A DNA stretch of 64,000 nt from Paracoccus xiamenensis. Its GTDB lineage: Bacteria > Pseudomonadota > Alphaproteobacteria > Rhodobacterales > Rhodobacteraceae. The stretch covers positions 620,001-684,000 of the forward strand of contig NZ_JAAOHY010000001.1 in NCBI RefSeq assembly GCF_011308835.1, written 5' to 3'. Under the pieces are notes generated by a model. That model ran no database searches and was not told the DNA's origin. It was given only the letters and a program-made list of their open reading frames with translations. Position numbers and translations under genes: made by a program. This document shows, in pieces, positions 9,000-18,124 of this stretch (position 1 is its first letter; each line of letters opens with the position of its first letter).

Positions 9000-9449
9000 T
9001 CAATCCTGCGGCGTCGGCAGGAGCGGGTTCAAGGCCGGAAAGCCTGATCGCTGGCGCGCGCTCATGTTGCCCAGCAGACAGCCGGTTTTCGCATCGAACT
9101 GGGCGCCGTCGCGCGGGCGGATGCGGTCGGGCAGCTCGAACGATGCGCAAATGCGCCAGTTGCGGTCATCGATGCGGATATAGGTGTAATTCTCGCCCGT
9201 GTTGGGGTTTTGCATCGTGAAGGGGCGCGGGCACAGATCGGTCAGTTGCGGGGTATCCGCAACCCGGCCAGAGGTTTGGGCCTGGCAGCGGATGTTGGCG
9301 CTGATCTGGCGCAGGTCGCGCAGCCTGTGATCGTCGCGGGCCTCCTTTCGGGCCCGGCCGGGGCCGCCGCTGATGAACAGCCCGGCAGCCACCGCAAACG
9401 CCACGCAGAGCGCAATGGCGATGGTGGCGCCACGGCGGGTATCAATCAT
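9000..9449 (-). CDS. Hypothetical membrane-anchored protein
   Basis: 149 residues with one N-terminal membrane segment (about 9-29, IAIALCVAFAVAAGLFISGG) and a soluble, probably periplasmic remainder. That part has a Cys pair-like pattern: Cys in NIRCQAQ, LCPRPF, RICASFE and TGCLLG. Four cysteines outside the cytoplasm could form disulfides. I do not recognise a family. It overlaps the preceding DUF5671 gene by 8 bases, so the two form an operon. Confidence 0.7.
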   Translation of the reverse strand: MIDTRRGATIAIALCVAFAVAAGLFISGGPGRARKEARDDHRLRDLRQISANIRCQAQTSGRVADTPQLTDLCPRPFTMQNPNTGENYTYIRIDDRNWRICASFELPDRIRPRDGAQFDAKTGCLLGNMSARQRSGFPALNPLLPTPQD

Positions 9450-10056
9450 GCATCTCGTCCCGATAATAGCCGATGACCAGCCCGGCCACGGCCGCGACGA
9501 TCAGCGCCTTGATCAGGAAGCGCAAGGTCATCTCACCACCCAACAACATATAGACCGCCGCCACCAGATCGCTGAGCAGCACCACCGAGGTGATCAGCAG
9601 CGTGATCGAGGCATACCATTGCCGCACCAGCGAACGGCGGCCCAATTCGCGTTCCGGCCCGCGCGAAATGATCCGGTTCAGCAGCAGGAACACCGGGGTA
9701 AAGATGATCAGCGTGGCGATCGGTCCGTTCAGCTCGCGTCTGGTTTGGCCTTCAATGCCGCCCGCCGGCAGGACCAGGTTGTCGACCAGACCGAAGCCCA
9801 ACTGGCACAGTTGAAAGGCGACCACGGCCAGCGAGATGAACAAAAGCCCGTAAAGCAGCGCCTCGCGCGCGGACAGATAGGGCCGGGGCCGCGGAATCGG
9901 CGGCATGCCGGGCGCGGCGATCCAGCTTGCCAGCGCATCAGCCCTTTCGCGCGCTGACCAGCCGGTGCTGGCAAGGGCTGCGTCGATTTCAGCGGGGCTG
10001 CGCCCGCGTTCCAGCGCGTCATGGACGAATCCGGTGATCTGGCGGGGTAGGGACAT
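9442..10056 (-). CDS. DUF5671-like four-helix membrane protein
   Basis: 204 residues from the ATG at 10056, chosen because GGAGG sits 7 bases upstream. The longer open frame is not supported. A soluble N-terminal part (about 60 residues) is followed by four membrane helices (ALLYGLLFISLAVVAFQL; ATLIIFTPVFLLL; ITLLITSVVLLSDLVAAVYMLL; FLIKALIVAAVAGLVIGYY) and ends with YYRDEMHD. The pattern matches DUF5671 as I recall it; function is unknown. It overlaps the next gene, another small membrane protein, by 8 bases. Confidence 0.75.
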   Translation of the reverse strand: MSLPRQITGFVHDALERGRSPAEIDAALASTGWSARERADALASWIAAPGMPPIPRPRPYLSAREALLYGLLFISLAVVAFQLCQLGFGLVDNLVLPAGGIEGQTRRELNGPIATLIIFTPVFLLLNRIISRGPERELGRRSLVRQWYASITLLITSVVLLSDLVAAVYMLLGGEMTLRFLIKALIVAAVAGLVIGYYRDEMHD

Positions 10057-10207
10057 GTTGAACCTCCAGGGCGGAATCTGGGCAAATCGCGGGGTTTTCC
10101 GCAAGTGCGAAAAAAAATGCCGACGCGCGGCGTTTTTCGCTTGCAGCCTTCGGCGGGCTGACCTAAATCGCCCCTCACCGGCGGGCAACCACCGGGACGA
10201 AACGGAT

Positions 10208-10282
10208 GCGGGCGTAGCTCAGGGGTAGAGCATAACCTTGCCAAGGTTAGGGTCGTGAGTTCGAATCTCATCGCCCGCTCCA
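10208..10282 (+). tRNA. tRNA-Gly (anticodon GCC)
   Basis: The acceptor stem GCGGGCG (10208-10214) pairs with CGCCCGC (10272-10278). The anticodon arm AACCTTGCCAAGGTT presents GCC. The T-loop GTTCGAAT is canonical and CCA is encoded (10280-10282). Followed directly by a terminator. Confidence 0.97.
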
Positions 10283-10295
10283 GTTTCTTCGATCA

Positions 10296-10323
10296 AAAAG
10301 ACCGGGCCTCGGCCCGGTCTTTT
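10296..10323 (+). terminator. Intrinsic terminator of tRNA-Gly
   Basis: A 13-bp perfect stem (AAAAGACCGGGCC / GGCCCGGTCTTTT) with a 2-base spacer. The T-rich 3' arm provides the tract. Because the A-rich arm mirrors it, the hairpin could also work on the opposite strand for bolA. Confidence 0.85.
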
Positions 10324-10378
10324 GCGTTTCAGGCCACACTTGCAAAGGGCAGGTGGCTTTCCCATCTGAGGCCTGCGA

Positions 10379-10627
10379 TCAGGTCTGCACCTCAATCGCA
10401 AGGGCATGTATGCGCGGCACGATGTCGCCAAGCGTGCGGTGAATCAGACGGTGACGTTCGATTCGGCTAAGATCGGTCAGGGCAGGGGCGCTGATGCGGA
10501 TGCGGAAATGCGTCTGCCCGCCCTCGCTCCAGCCGGAATGGCCGTGATGCTGTTCGCTTTCGTCGATGACATCCAGCGCGGTCGGCCCCAATTGCTGCAG
10601 TCTTTCGCGCATCTCGTCGGCAATCAT
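10379..10627 (-). CDS. BolA family protein
   Basis: 82 residues with the BolA fold signature: the HHGHSGW region carrying the conserved HxGH, FRIRISAP, and LSRIERHRLIHRTLGD. BolA proteins partner with monothiol glutaredoxins in Fe-S cluster handling and stress responses. It diverges from the J-domain gene at 10696, with 68 bases between the starts. No glutaredoxin gene is adjacent here. Confidence 0.9.
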   Translation of the reverse strand: MIADEMRERLQQLGPTALDVIDESEQHHGHSGWSEGGQTHFRIRISAPALTDLSRIERHRLIHRTLGDIVPRIHALAIEVQT

Positions 10628-10695
10628 CCTTGCCCCCCTTTCATCCGGTGCGAAATAGCTTAGACTGCTGAACCCGAGCAGAACAAGGCGTGGAA

Positions 10696-11325
10696 ATGAC
10701 TAAGGACGACCCTTTCGGATTCGATCTTTCGGCGAAGACGGACAAGAAACGCCGGACCAAGGGGCGACGCGGCATGACCGGTGCGTTCGAGACCTCGACC
10801 CGGATCTGTGACAAGGCGGGCTGCGAGGAGCCGGCCCAGTACCGCGCGCCGAAAAACCCGCGTCACCTCGACGATTATTTCTGGTTCTGCAAGGATCACG
10901 TCCGCGAATACAACCAGAACTGGAACTATTTCCAGGGCCAGTCCGAGGAGGAATTCCAGGCCTTTCTGGACAATGCCACCGTCTGGGAACGCCCGACCAA
11001 GCCCTTTGCGCGCGGCGTGCAGGAACAGGCCTGGGCGCGCCATGGCATCAGCGACCCGATGGAGATCCTGGGCGCGAATGGCACCGACCCGGCCGTCCGC
11101 GCCGCCAGTGCGCGGCGCAAACTGCCCCCGACTGAACGCCGTGCGCTAGAAATTCTGGAAGCGCAGGATAGTTCAACGAAGACAGAAATCAGAAAGCAAT
11201 ACAAAGCCCTGGTAAAGGTTCTTCACCCGGATATGAATGGTGGCGACCGGTCTGACGAGGATCGTCTGGCCGAAGTGGTCTGGGCCTGGGACCAGATCAA
11301 GGACAGCCGTCACTTCAAGGATTGA
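10696..11325 (+). CDS. J-domain protein with C-terminal J domain
   Basis: 209 residues from ATG 10696 (AAGG 7 bases upstream; a GTG two codons earlier is possible). The J domain is at the C-terminus (about 146-207), with HPD in KVLHPDMNGG preceded by the KQYKALVK helix. The N-terminal two thirds is rich in aromatic residues (DYFWFCKDH, YNQNWNYFQGQ) with four Cys/His residues that might bind metal (ICDKAGCEE; FCKDH). It should stimulate an Hsp70 such as DnaK; the client is unknown. This C-terminal-J layout is one I recall as widespread in Rhodobacterales. Confidence 0.85.
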   Translation: MTKDDPFGFDLSAKTDKKRRTKGRRGMTGAFETSTRICDKAGCEEPAQYRAPKNPRHLDDYFWFCKDHVREYNQNWNYFQGQSEEEFQAFLDNATVWERPTKPFARGVQEQAWARHGISDPMEILGANGTDPAVRAASARRKLPPTERRALEILEAQDSSTKTEIRKQYKALVKVLHPDMNGGDRSDEDRLAEVVWAWDQIKDSRHFKD

Positions 11326-11345
11326 CCCGGTCAGAGGCCGATAAG

Positions 11346-11371
11346 AAAGCCCCCTTGCCGGGGGCTTTTTT
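11346..11371. terminator. Intrinsic terminator, possibly bidirectional
   Basis: A 9-bp stem AAAGCCCCC / GGGGGCTTT with a 5-base loop and a T-run on the plus strand. The opposing A-tract lets it serve both the J-domain gene and the convergent AI-2E gene. Confidence 0.8.
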
Positions 11372-11388
11372 GTGTCCGGGATCTGGTG

Positions 11389-12450
11389 TCAGTCGGCCAG
11401 CCCGTCATCGGGGTGGCCTTCGCGCGATAACAGGACCGCCACTGGTCGCAGCCACGGAATATGCGCGCAGACGATCATCACCGCGACCATGATCGGCACC
11501 GCCAGGAACATCCCCGGAATGCCCCAGATCGCCCCCCAGAAGGCCAGACTGATGATGATGCCAAAGCTGGACAGCCGCAGGGTCTGGCCCAGCAGCATCG
11601 GGTCCAGCACATTGCCGATGGTGAACTGAACCGCCGTGCAGGCGATGCCGATCACGGCGGTCGTGCTCAGGTCTGTGGTCAGGACATAGGTCAGCACGAC
11701 AGAGATTATCGTCGCCACGATCGACCCGACCGAGGGGATGAAGTTGAGGATGAAGGTCATTACCGCCACCGGCCCGGCCAGGGGCAGTGCGGCCAAGGTG
11801 AAAATCGCCCAGACAGAGGTCGCCGTGGCGGCGCTGACAAGCGTTTTGACCACCAGATAACGGTTCACCCGCCGCATGATCGAGGTGATGATGCGTTGCA
11901 CACGCTCTGCCGCGGCGGCGTCATTGCTCATCAGGCTTTCGATTTTCAGCGGAAACCACGCCCGTTCCGCGAACATGAAGCCGACGAACAGGAAGATCAG
12001 CACCGCGCCTGACAGCAGGTTCGATGCACTGCCCGCCGCCGTCCGCATCCAGCCCGTCAGGTTGAAGTTGCGCAGCGCGGTGTCGACGGTTTCCTGCGCC
12101 TGCGGTCCCAGCCATTCCAGCAATGCGGGCAGGGCGGCCTGCATCTGTTCGGCATAGGAAATCGAGGTGGTGACGACTTCGTTGATCTGGCTGACCACAG
12201 TGGCCGAGGCCCATAACAGCCCGGTCCCGATCCCGATCAGCGCCAGCGTCGTCGCCAGCCAGTTCGGCACCCGCCTTCGGGCGATGGCACCGATGGCGTC
12301 CGAGGTCAGCGAGAAGATGATGATCGCAATCGCCAGGCAGATCAGCATGAACCGCGCCTGCACCAGCAGGAACAGCAGAAGCGCGAAGGCAATGATTCCC
12401 AAAAAGCCGGTTTGCAGCCTTTCGCGCAGCTGTTGTTTTTGCGACTCCAC
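11389..12450 (-). CDS. AI-2E family transporter (PerM/YhhT-like)
   Basis: 353 residues with about eight membrane segments in the AI-2E/PerM pattern: paired N-terminal helices, a soluble middle, then the conserved GPVAVMTFILNFIPSVGSI and FWGAIWGIPGMFLAVPIMV segments. Family members include AI-2 exporters and Na+/H+ or efflux-linked proteins; the substrate cannot be told. Its start is only 14 bases past the gyrA stop, so it is likely co-transcribed with gyrA. Confidence 0.88.
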   Translation of the reverse strand: MESQKQQLRERLQTGFLGIIAFALLLFLLVQARFMLICLAIAIIIFSLTSDAIGAIARRRVPNWLATTLALIGIGTGLLWASATVVSQINEVVTTSISYAEQMQAALPALLEWLGPQAQETVDTALRNFNLTGWMRTAAGSASNLLSGAVLIFLFVGFMFAERAWFPLKIESLMSNDAAAAERVQRIITSIMRRVNRYLVVKTLVSAATATSVWAIFTLAALPLAGPVAVMTFILNFIPSVGSIVATIISVVLTYVLTTDLSTTAVIGIACTAVQFTIGNVLDPMLLGQTLRLSSFGIIISLAFWGAIWGIPGMFLAVPIMVAVMIVCAHIPWLRPVAVLLSREGHPDDGLAD

Positions 12451-12464
12451 TCAGGTCCCCGTTC

Positions 12465-15236
12465 TCAGGATTCGGCGCTTTCGTCGGCCTCATCCTCGCC
12501 CTGATCGGCGATGCGCGCAACGGAAACCACGGTTTCCCCCGGCGCGGTGTTGAAGACCCGTACACCCCCTGCCGAACGCGAGCGGAAGCTGATCCCGTCG
12601 ACCGGCACCCGGATCGATTGCCCGGTCGAGGTCGCCAGCATGATCTGGTCGTCCGCGTCCACCGGGAAGGATGCGACAAGCTCGCCCCCGCGCATGGCCT
12701 TGTCCATGGCCATGACGCCCTGACCGCCACGCCCGCGCAGCGGATAGTCGAAGCTGGAGCTGGTCTTGCCCGCACCTTTGGCGGTAATGGTCAGGATCTT
12801 GTCCTCGGCCGCCGACATCTCGGCATAGCGTTCCTGAGTGATCGCGGCTTCTGCGACGTTTTCCTCGTCCTCGTCAGCCTCGGCCCCGTCATCCAGCGCG
12901 CCTTCGACCGCGCGGCGCATCTTCAGATAGGCGGCGCGTTCGGCGGGGTCTGCCTCGAAATGGCGGATGATCGACATGCTGACCACGCGGTCGCCCGGTG
13001 CCAGCCGGATGCCGCGTACGCCGGTCGAGTTGCGGCTTTGGAAGACGCGGACATCGGTGGCGGCAAAGCGGATGGCGCGGCCCTTGGCGGTGACAAGCAT
13101 CACATCGTCTTCGTCGGTGGCCAGACGGACGCCGACAAGGCTGACACCTTCGGGCAGCTTCATGGCGATCTTGCCGTTGCGCATGATGTTGGTGAAGTCG
13201 GACAGCGCATTCCGGCGGACCTCGCCGCCATCGGTGGCGAAGATCACCTGATAGTCGTCCCATTCCGCTTCTGGCGCATCCATCGGCAGCAATGCCGCGA
13301 TCGAGGTGCCGCCGTCGATTGGCAGGATGTTCACCAGCGCCTTGCCCTTGGCGGTGCGCCCGCCAAGCGGCAGCCGCCATGTCTTCAGGCGGTAAACCAT
13401 GCCGTCGGTGGTGAAGAACAGCAGTTCGGTATGGGTGTTGGCGACGAACAGCGTGGTGACCACGTCGTCTTCCTTGGTCGCCATCCCCGACAGGCCTTTG
13501 CCGCCGCGCTTCTGCGAGCGGAACTCGGCCAAGGCCGTGCGCTTGATATAGCCGCCCGAGGTGATGGTGACGACCATATCCTCGCGCTCGATCAGGTCCT
13601 CGTCGTCCATATCACCGGCCCAATCGGTGATTTCGGTCCGGCGCGGCACGGCGAACAGGCGTTTCACCTCGTTCAGCTCGTCCGAGATGATGGCCATGAT
13701 CCGTTCGCGGCTGGCAAGGATCGCCAGGAAGTCGCGGATATTGTCGGCCAGCACCTGCAATTCATCGGTGATTTCCTGCACGCCCAACTGGGTCAGGCGT
13801 TGCAGGCGCAGGTCCAGAATGGCGCGGGCCTGAATTTCCGACAGGTTATAGGTGCCGTCATCGTTGACCGGGTGGCGCGGATCGTCGATCAGCTTGAGAT
13901 ATTCCAGAATTGAATGCGCGGGCCAGCGGCGCGACATCAGGCGCTCGCGCGCCTCGGCCGCATCGGCAGAGCTGCGGATGGTCTGCACCACCTCGTCGAC
14001 GTTCGAGACCGCAACCGCCAGACCGCACAGGATATGGCTGCGCTCGCGCGCCTTGCGCAATTCGTACGCGGTACGGCGCGCAACGACTTCTTCGCGGAAC
14101 TGGATGAAATAGGTCAGAAAATCGCGCAGCGTCAGCTGTTCGGGACGGCCCCCGTTCAGCGCCAGCATGTTGGCGCCGAAGCTGGTCTGCATCGGCGTGA
14201 AGCGGAAAAGCTGGTTCAGCACCACCTCGGCGGTGGCATCACGGCGCAGTTCCACGACAACGCGGACGCCGTGGCGGTCGGATTCGTCCTGCACATGGGC
14301 GATGCCCTCGATCCGCTTTTCCTTGGCCAGTTCGGCGATCTTCTCGATCATCGTGGATTTATTCACCTGATAGGGAATTTCCTCGATGATGATCGACTCG
14401 CGCCCGCCACGGGCTGAGGCCTCGATCTTGGTCTTGGCGCGCATCACGACCGATCCGCGGCCTTCCAGATAGGCCTTGCGAATGCCCGAACGGCCCAGAA
14501 TCGTGGCGCCGGTCGGGAAGTCGGGGCCGGGGATGATCTCCATCAGCTTTTCGGTCGACAGGTCCGGGTCCTCGATCAGGGCCAGCGTGCCGTCGATCAC
14601 CTCGCCCAGATTGTGGGGCGGGATATTGGTGGCCATACCGACGGCGATGCCGCCCGCGCCATTGACCAGCATGTTCGGGAAACGCGCGGGCAGCACGCCC
14701 GGCTCGTTATCCTTGCCGTCATAGTTCAGGTGGAAATCGACCGTGTCCTTGTCGATATCGGCCAGCAGATAGTCGGCGGGCTTGGCCATGCGCACTTCGG
14801 TATAGCGCATTGCCGCAGGCGGATCGCCATCCATCGAACCGAAGTTCCCCTGACCGTCCAGCAGCGGCAGCGACATGGAAAAATCCTGCGCCATCCGCAC
14901 CAAGGCGTCATAGATCGCGCCGTCGCCGTGGGGGTGATATTTACCCATCACGTCGCCGACCGGGCGGGCGGCCTTGCGATAGGGTTTGTCATGGGTGTTG
15001 CCGGTCTCGTGCATCGCATAAAGGATGCGCCGATGCACCGGCTTCAGCCCGTCGCGCAGATCGGGGATCGCCCGGCTGACAATGACCGACATCGCGTAAT
15101 CAAGATAGCTCGACCGCATTTCGTCGGTGATGTCGATCTGCGGGCCGTCATGGACCATGACCGCCCGGCCAGAGCCTTCGCCGTCGCCGCCGTTTCCAGC
15201 CAGTTCCAGATCGTCGTCTTCGGGGGTATCCGCCAC
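12465..15236 (-). CDS. gyrA: DNA gyrase subunit A
   Basis: 923 residues, slightly longer than E. coli GyrA (875) because of a ~23-residue N-terminal extension and an acidic insert near residues 780-800 ([15 protein letters not shown]). GyrA cuts and religates DNA in the GyrA2B2 enzyme that introduces negative supercoils. The catalytic Tyr is Y145 in [10 protein letters not shown]. The C-terminal beta-pinwheel carries the GyrA box QKRGGKG. In the quinolone-resistance region, the residue matching E. coli Ser83 is Gly106 ([10 protein letters not shown]), while the Asp87 equivalent (Asp110) is kept. The gyrase identity rather than ParC rests on the GyrA box and length. Confidence 0.96.
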   Translation of the reverse strand: MADTPEDDDLELAGNGGDGEGSGRAVMVHDGPQIDITDEMRSSYLDYAMSVIVSRAIPDLRDGLKPVHRRILYAMHETGNTHDKPYRKAARPVGDVMGKYHPHGDGAIYDALVRMAQDFSMSLPLLDGQGNFGSMDGDPPAAMRYTEVRMAKPADYLLADIDKDTVDFHLNYDGKDNEPGVLPARFPNMLVNGAGGIAVGMATNIPPHNLGEVIDGTLALIEDPDLSTEKLMEIIPGPDFPTGATILGRSGIRKAYLEGRGSVVMRAKTKIEASARGGRESIIIEEIPYQVNKSTMIEKIAELAKEKRIEGIAHVQDESDRHGVRVVVELRRDATAEVVLNQLFRFTPMQTSFGANMLALNGGRPEQLTLRDFLTYFIQFREEVVARRTAYELRKARERSHILCGLAVAVSNVDEVVQTIRSSADAAEARERLMSRRWPAHSILEYLKLIDDPRHPVNDDGTYNLSEIQARAILDLRLQRLTQLGVQEITDELQVLADNIRDFLAILASRERIMAIISDELNEVKRLFAVPRRTEITDWAGDMDDEDLIEREDMVVTITSGGYIKRTALAEFRSQKRGGKGLSGMATKEDDVVTTLFVANTHTELLFFTTDGMVYRLKTWRLPLGGRTAKGKALVNILPIDGGTSIAALLPMDAPEAEWDDYQVIFATDGGEVRRNALSDFTNIMRNGKIAMKLPEGVSLVGVRLATDEDDVMLVTAKGRAIRFAATDVRVFQSRNSTGVRGIRLAPGDRVVSMSIIRHFEADPAERAAYLKMRRAVEGALDDGAEADEDEENVAEAAITQERYAEMSAAEDKILTITAKGAGKTSSSFDYPLRGRGGQGVMAMDKAMRGGELVASFPVDADDQIMLATSTGQSIRVPVDGISFRSRSAGGVRVFNTAPGETVVSVARIADQGEDEADESAES

Positions 15237-15301
15237 GTCTCACGCCTCAAGATATTGTTGAGGCGGGGTATAGCACCTACGCAGGCTTGGGTGCAACGCC
15301 G

Positions 15302-15784
15302 CTAGATGCGGACGCCGCGCCCAAAAGCGGAACGCAGCCACATGCCGGTCAGAATGGCCGAGCAGATGGCGTTCCACGCCGCCATTGTCAGGCCCAGGAA
15401 ATACCACTGCGGCTGATCGCAGCGCACGACCGGGGCCGATTGCAGTTGGCTCATCAGGTCCTGGGTGGACATGTTGATCATCGCGTCGATTCCGCCCGAA
15501 CATGCCACCGGCCCCTGCCACCACCCGGCCTCGACGCCCGCATGATAGATCGCGAAGGCCGTGGCCAGACCTGCTGCCAAGGCACCCGCCCAACGCAGCA
15601 GCTTCACATCGGCGAAAATCAGGATCGCGGCGACTATCGCGGCGGCCAGATGGGGCCAGCGTTGCAGGATGCACAGCTCGCAAGGGACGTAACCCACATA
15701 CTGAAAACCAAGGGCTGCGATCAGCAGCGCGGCCGAACCGGCCCCGGCCAGAATCGCAAGTTGTCGAGGAGAAATATTCATCAT
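15302..15784 (-). CDS. dsbB: Disulfide bond formation protein B
   Basis: 160 residues with four membrane helices. The redox pairs of DsbB are present: C35-x-x-C38 in VPCELC and a second periplasmic pair C95 (VACSGG) and C122 (VVRCDQ). DsbB reoxidises DsbA and passes electrons to quinone. The gene lies 53 bases downstream of dedA in the same direction and 66 bases upstream of gyrA. No dsbA is adjacent; a degenerate DsbA-like frame lies much further on (48.3-48.9 kb). Confidence 0.92.
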   Translation of the reverse strand: MMNISPRQLAILAGAGSAALLIAALGFQYVGYVPCELCILQRWPHLAAAIVAAILIFADVKLLRWAGALAAGLATAFAIYHAGVEAGWWQGPVACSGGIDAMINMSTQDLMSQLQSAPVVRCDQPQWYFLGLTMAAWNAICSAILTGMWLRSAFGRGVRI

Positions 15785-15837
15785 GTCCGTCCGTTAGGTC
15801 GATGTGGCCATGCGCGCAAATCGCGTTGTCGTGAGGG

Positions 15838-16434
15838 CTAGTGCGGCTTCCAGGTCGCCACGCGGTAGACGTAGACCGCCACAACGCCCAGCACGATGAT
15901 CTTCGAAATCGGGTCGATGACGTGAGACACCTGCTCGAACCGCTCTTGCAGCAGCATCCCTGCCACCGTCAGAAGTACCGTCCAGATCAGGCTGCCAATG
16001 GTCGTCAACATCAGGAACCGGGCGAAGTTCATCCGGGCGATGCCTGCCGGCACGGAAATCAGCGTGCGGATGGCTGGCAGCATGCGCCCGAAGAACACGG
16101 CCGTGCCACCATGCCGGTCGAACCAGCCGACCGCGCCGTCGATGTCGGACGGTGACATTGTCAGCAGCCGGCCCCAGCGTGCGGCCCACCGCTTCAGTCG
16201 CTCGGCCCCGAAGGCGCGGCCGACGAAGTACCAGAAGCTGGTCCCGATCACGGCGCCTGCCGTGCCTGAAAGAATGGTCAGCGCCAGGTTCATCTTGCCT
16301 TCGCCGACAAGGAACCCCGCAAGCGGCATGATGACCTCGGACGGAATGGGCGGGAACAGGTTTTCGGCCAGCATCAGCAGGAAGACACCGGTATAGCCCC
16401 AGCTTTCGATAACTGAAACGATCCACTCAAACAT
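15838..16434 (-). CDS. DedA family membrane protein
   Basis: 198 residues with the DedA signature: AENLFPPIPSEVIMPLAGF with the conserved E and P residues, and FFGRMLPAIRTLISVPAG with the functionally important Arg residues. Several membrane or re-entrant helices are present. DedA proteins are linked to membrane lipid flipping and proton-motive-force homeostasis. Probably transcribed with dsbB. Confidence 0.93.
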   Translation of the reverse strand: MFEWIVSVIESWGYTGVFLLMLAENLFPPIPSEVIMPLAGFLVGEGKMNLALTILSGTAGAVIGTSFWYFVGRAFGAERLKRWAARWGRLLTMSPSDIDGAVGWFDRHGGTAVFFGRMLPAIRTLISVPAGIARMNFARFLMLTTIGSLIWTVLLTVAGMLLQERFEQVSHVIDPISKIIVLGVVAVYVYRVATWKPH

Positions 16435-16571
16435 CCTGAAACCCTTCTGAACCTTGCGATGCGGGGGGTGTCGCGCGGCTTGCGGGAACCGTCAAGCCTG
16501 CTTAGGGTTTATCCTAGCCTATCATGCGCGCCGGCTGCGGCGCGTTGCCACTTGCAGGAGAGACGACAGGG

Positions 16572-17405
16572 ATGGAATGGCGCGGGAAGCGGGGCAGCCG
16601 CAATATTGAGGACCGGCGCGGCATGGGCGTCAGCGGCGCCGGAGGGATCGGCATCGTGGGCATGCTGGCGGTGCTGGCCTTCGGCTATTTCTTCGGTATC
16701 GACATCTCGCCGGTGGTCAACAGCGTGTCGCAGACCCAGATGAGCAGCGGTGAACAGCGCGAACTGACCGCCGAGGAACAGCAGATGGGCGAATTCGTCT
16801 CGGTCATCCTGGCCGAGACCGAGGATGTTTTCGGCCAGACCGTCCCGGATTACCGTGACCCGCAGATGGTGCTGTATTCGGGCGCCACCCAGTCGGGCTG
16901 CGGCGGTGCTTCGGCGCAGATGGGGCCGTTCTATTGCCCGATGGACCAGAAGGTCTATCTGGATACCGATTTCTTCGCGACGATGCAGAATCGCATGGGC
17001 GCGGGCGGCGATCTGGCGGCGGCTTATGTCATCGCGCATGAGGTCGGCCACCATGCCCAGAACCAGCTGGGGATCCTGCCGCGCGTGACCCAGATGCGCC
17101 AGCAGTCCAGCGAACGCGATTCGAACTATCTTTCGGTGCTGACCGAACTTCAGGCCGATTGCTTCGCCGGCATGTGGGCGCGCAACTCGGCGCAGGATCT
17201 GCAGATCACCCGTGAAGATATCGGCGAGGCGATGGATGCCGCCGCCGCCGTGGGTGACGACGCGCTGATGCAAAGCGCCGGCCGGGCCGTGGTGCCGGAT
17301 GCGTTCACGCATGGCTCCTCGGCGGATCGGCAGGAATGGTTCATGCGCGGCTATGACGCAGGCAATCTGGAATCGTGCAACACCTTCAAGGCGGCGGGTC
17401 TGTAA
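16572..17405 (+). CDS. Neutral zinc metallopeptidase, YpfJ family
   Basis: 277 residues in the YpfJ/KPN_02809 family. It begins MEWRGKRGSRNIEDRRG, a motif shared by the family, then has one membrane anchor (about 26-44), then the peptidase domain with HEVGH at 156-160 and a downstream ELQADCFAGMWA helix supplying the third zinc ligand. The active site probably faces the periplasm; the substrate is unknown. The ATG at 16572 is chosen on the family N-terminus; an ATG at 16524 is open but unsupported. It diverges from dedA. Confidence 0.9.
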   Translation: MEWRGKRGSRNIEDRRGMGVSGAGGIGIVGMLAVLAFGYFFGIDISPVVNSVSQTQMSSGEQRELTAEEQQMGEFVSVILAETEDVFGQTVPDYRDPQMVLYSGATQSGCGGASAQMGPFYCPMDQKVYLDTDFFATMQNRMGAGGDLAAAYVIAHEVGHHAQNQLGILPRVTQMRQQSSERDSNYLSVLTELQADCFAGMWARNSAQDLQITREDIGEAMDAAAAVGDDALMQSAGRAVVPDAFTHGSSADRQEWFMRGYDAGNLESCNTFKAAGL

Positions 17406-17441
17406 ACCCGCGTCACATCATCGCGGTCCCTTGGCGTCTGC

Positions 17442-17615
17442 TTAGGGGCCGCGACCGCGATCCAGCGTGGCCCAGTCCGGCCAGAGCCCCAGTTTTTCCA
17501 GCGCCACCAGCAAAAGCCCGGCAGCGATGATGCCGAAGACCAGCTTGATCTGACGCGGCCCCGGTGGATTTCGTGCCCAACGCGAGGCGCGTATCAGCCA
17601 GTTCATGTTGTTCAT
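17442..17615 (-). CDS. Small single-pass membrane protein
   Basis: 57 residues from the ATG at 17615 (GGGGA upstream). It has a basic N-terminus (NNMNWLIRASRWARNPPGPRQ), one membrane helix (LVFGIIAAGLLLVALEKLGL) and a short tail ending DRGRGP. A start nine codons earlier is also open. No family recognised. It diverges from the START-domain gene at 17669. Confidence 0.6.
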   Translation of the reverse strand: MNNMNWLIRASRWARNPPGPRQIKLVFGIIAAGLLLVALEKLGLWPDWATLDRGRGP

Positions 17616-17668
17616 ATGCGTCCCCTGCGTTATCCCCGCCAAGATCCAGCCTGACGACGGACTACACT

Positions 17669-18118
17669 TTGCCTCATCGCTCTGAAACGCGCAAACTGCC
17701 TTATACGGCCCGCCAGATGTATGATCTGGTCGCCGATGTCGAAAGCTATCCGCGGTTCCTGCCGTGGAACAGCGCCGCCCGGATCCGTTCGCGCCAGACC
17801 CGCCCCGACGGGGCCGAGGTGATCGAGGCCGATCTGGTCATCTCGTTCAAGGTGTTCCGCGAACGTTTTGGCAGCCGGGTCACGCTGCATCCCGAAGACA
17901 TGAAGATCGAGACCGACTATCTTGACGGTCCCTTCCGCCACCTGCATTCCGGCTGGACCTTCCGCGACATCCCCGAAGGCGGTTGCGAGGTCGATTTCTT
18001 CGTCGATTTCGAATTCCGCAACGCCATCCTCGCCAAGCTGATCGGCGTGGTCTTTGACGAGGCGATGAGCCGCATCGTCCGTGCGTTTGAGGAACGCGCC
18101 CGCGTCCTGTACGGCTGA
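17669..18118 (+). CDS. RatA/COQ10-type START-domain protein
   Basis: 149 residues of the polyketide cyclase/START fold shared by RatA and mitochondrial COQ10. It contains MYDLVADVESYPRFLPWN near the N-terminus, YLDGPFRHLHSGWTF in the middle and a C-terminal amphipathic helix (FDEAMSRIVRAFEERA). COQ10 homologues bind ubiquinone; RatA homologues have been described as inhibitors of ribosome assembly. For an isolated chromosomal gene the quinone role seems likelier, but this is inference. The start is a TTG at 17669, which yields the family-like N-terminus LPHRSETRKLPYTARQ; no in-frame ATG or GTG fits better. Confidence 0.88.
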   Translation: MPHRSETRKLPYTARQMYDLVADVESYPRFLPWNSAARIRSRQTRPDGAEVIEADLVISFKVFRERFGSRVTLHPEDMKIETDYLDGPFRHLHSGWTFRDIPEGGCEVDFFVDFEFRNAILAKLIGVVFDEAMSRIVRAFEERARVLYG

Positions 18119-18124
18119 GGCGGA

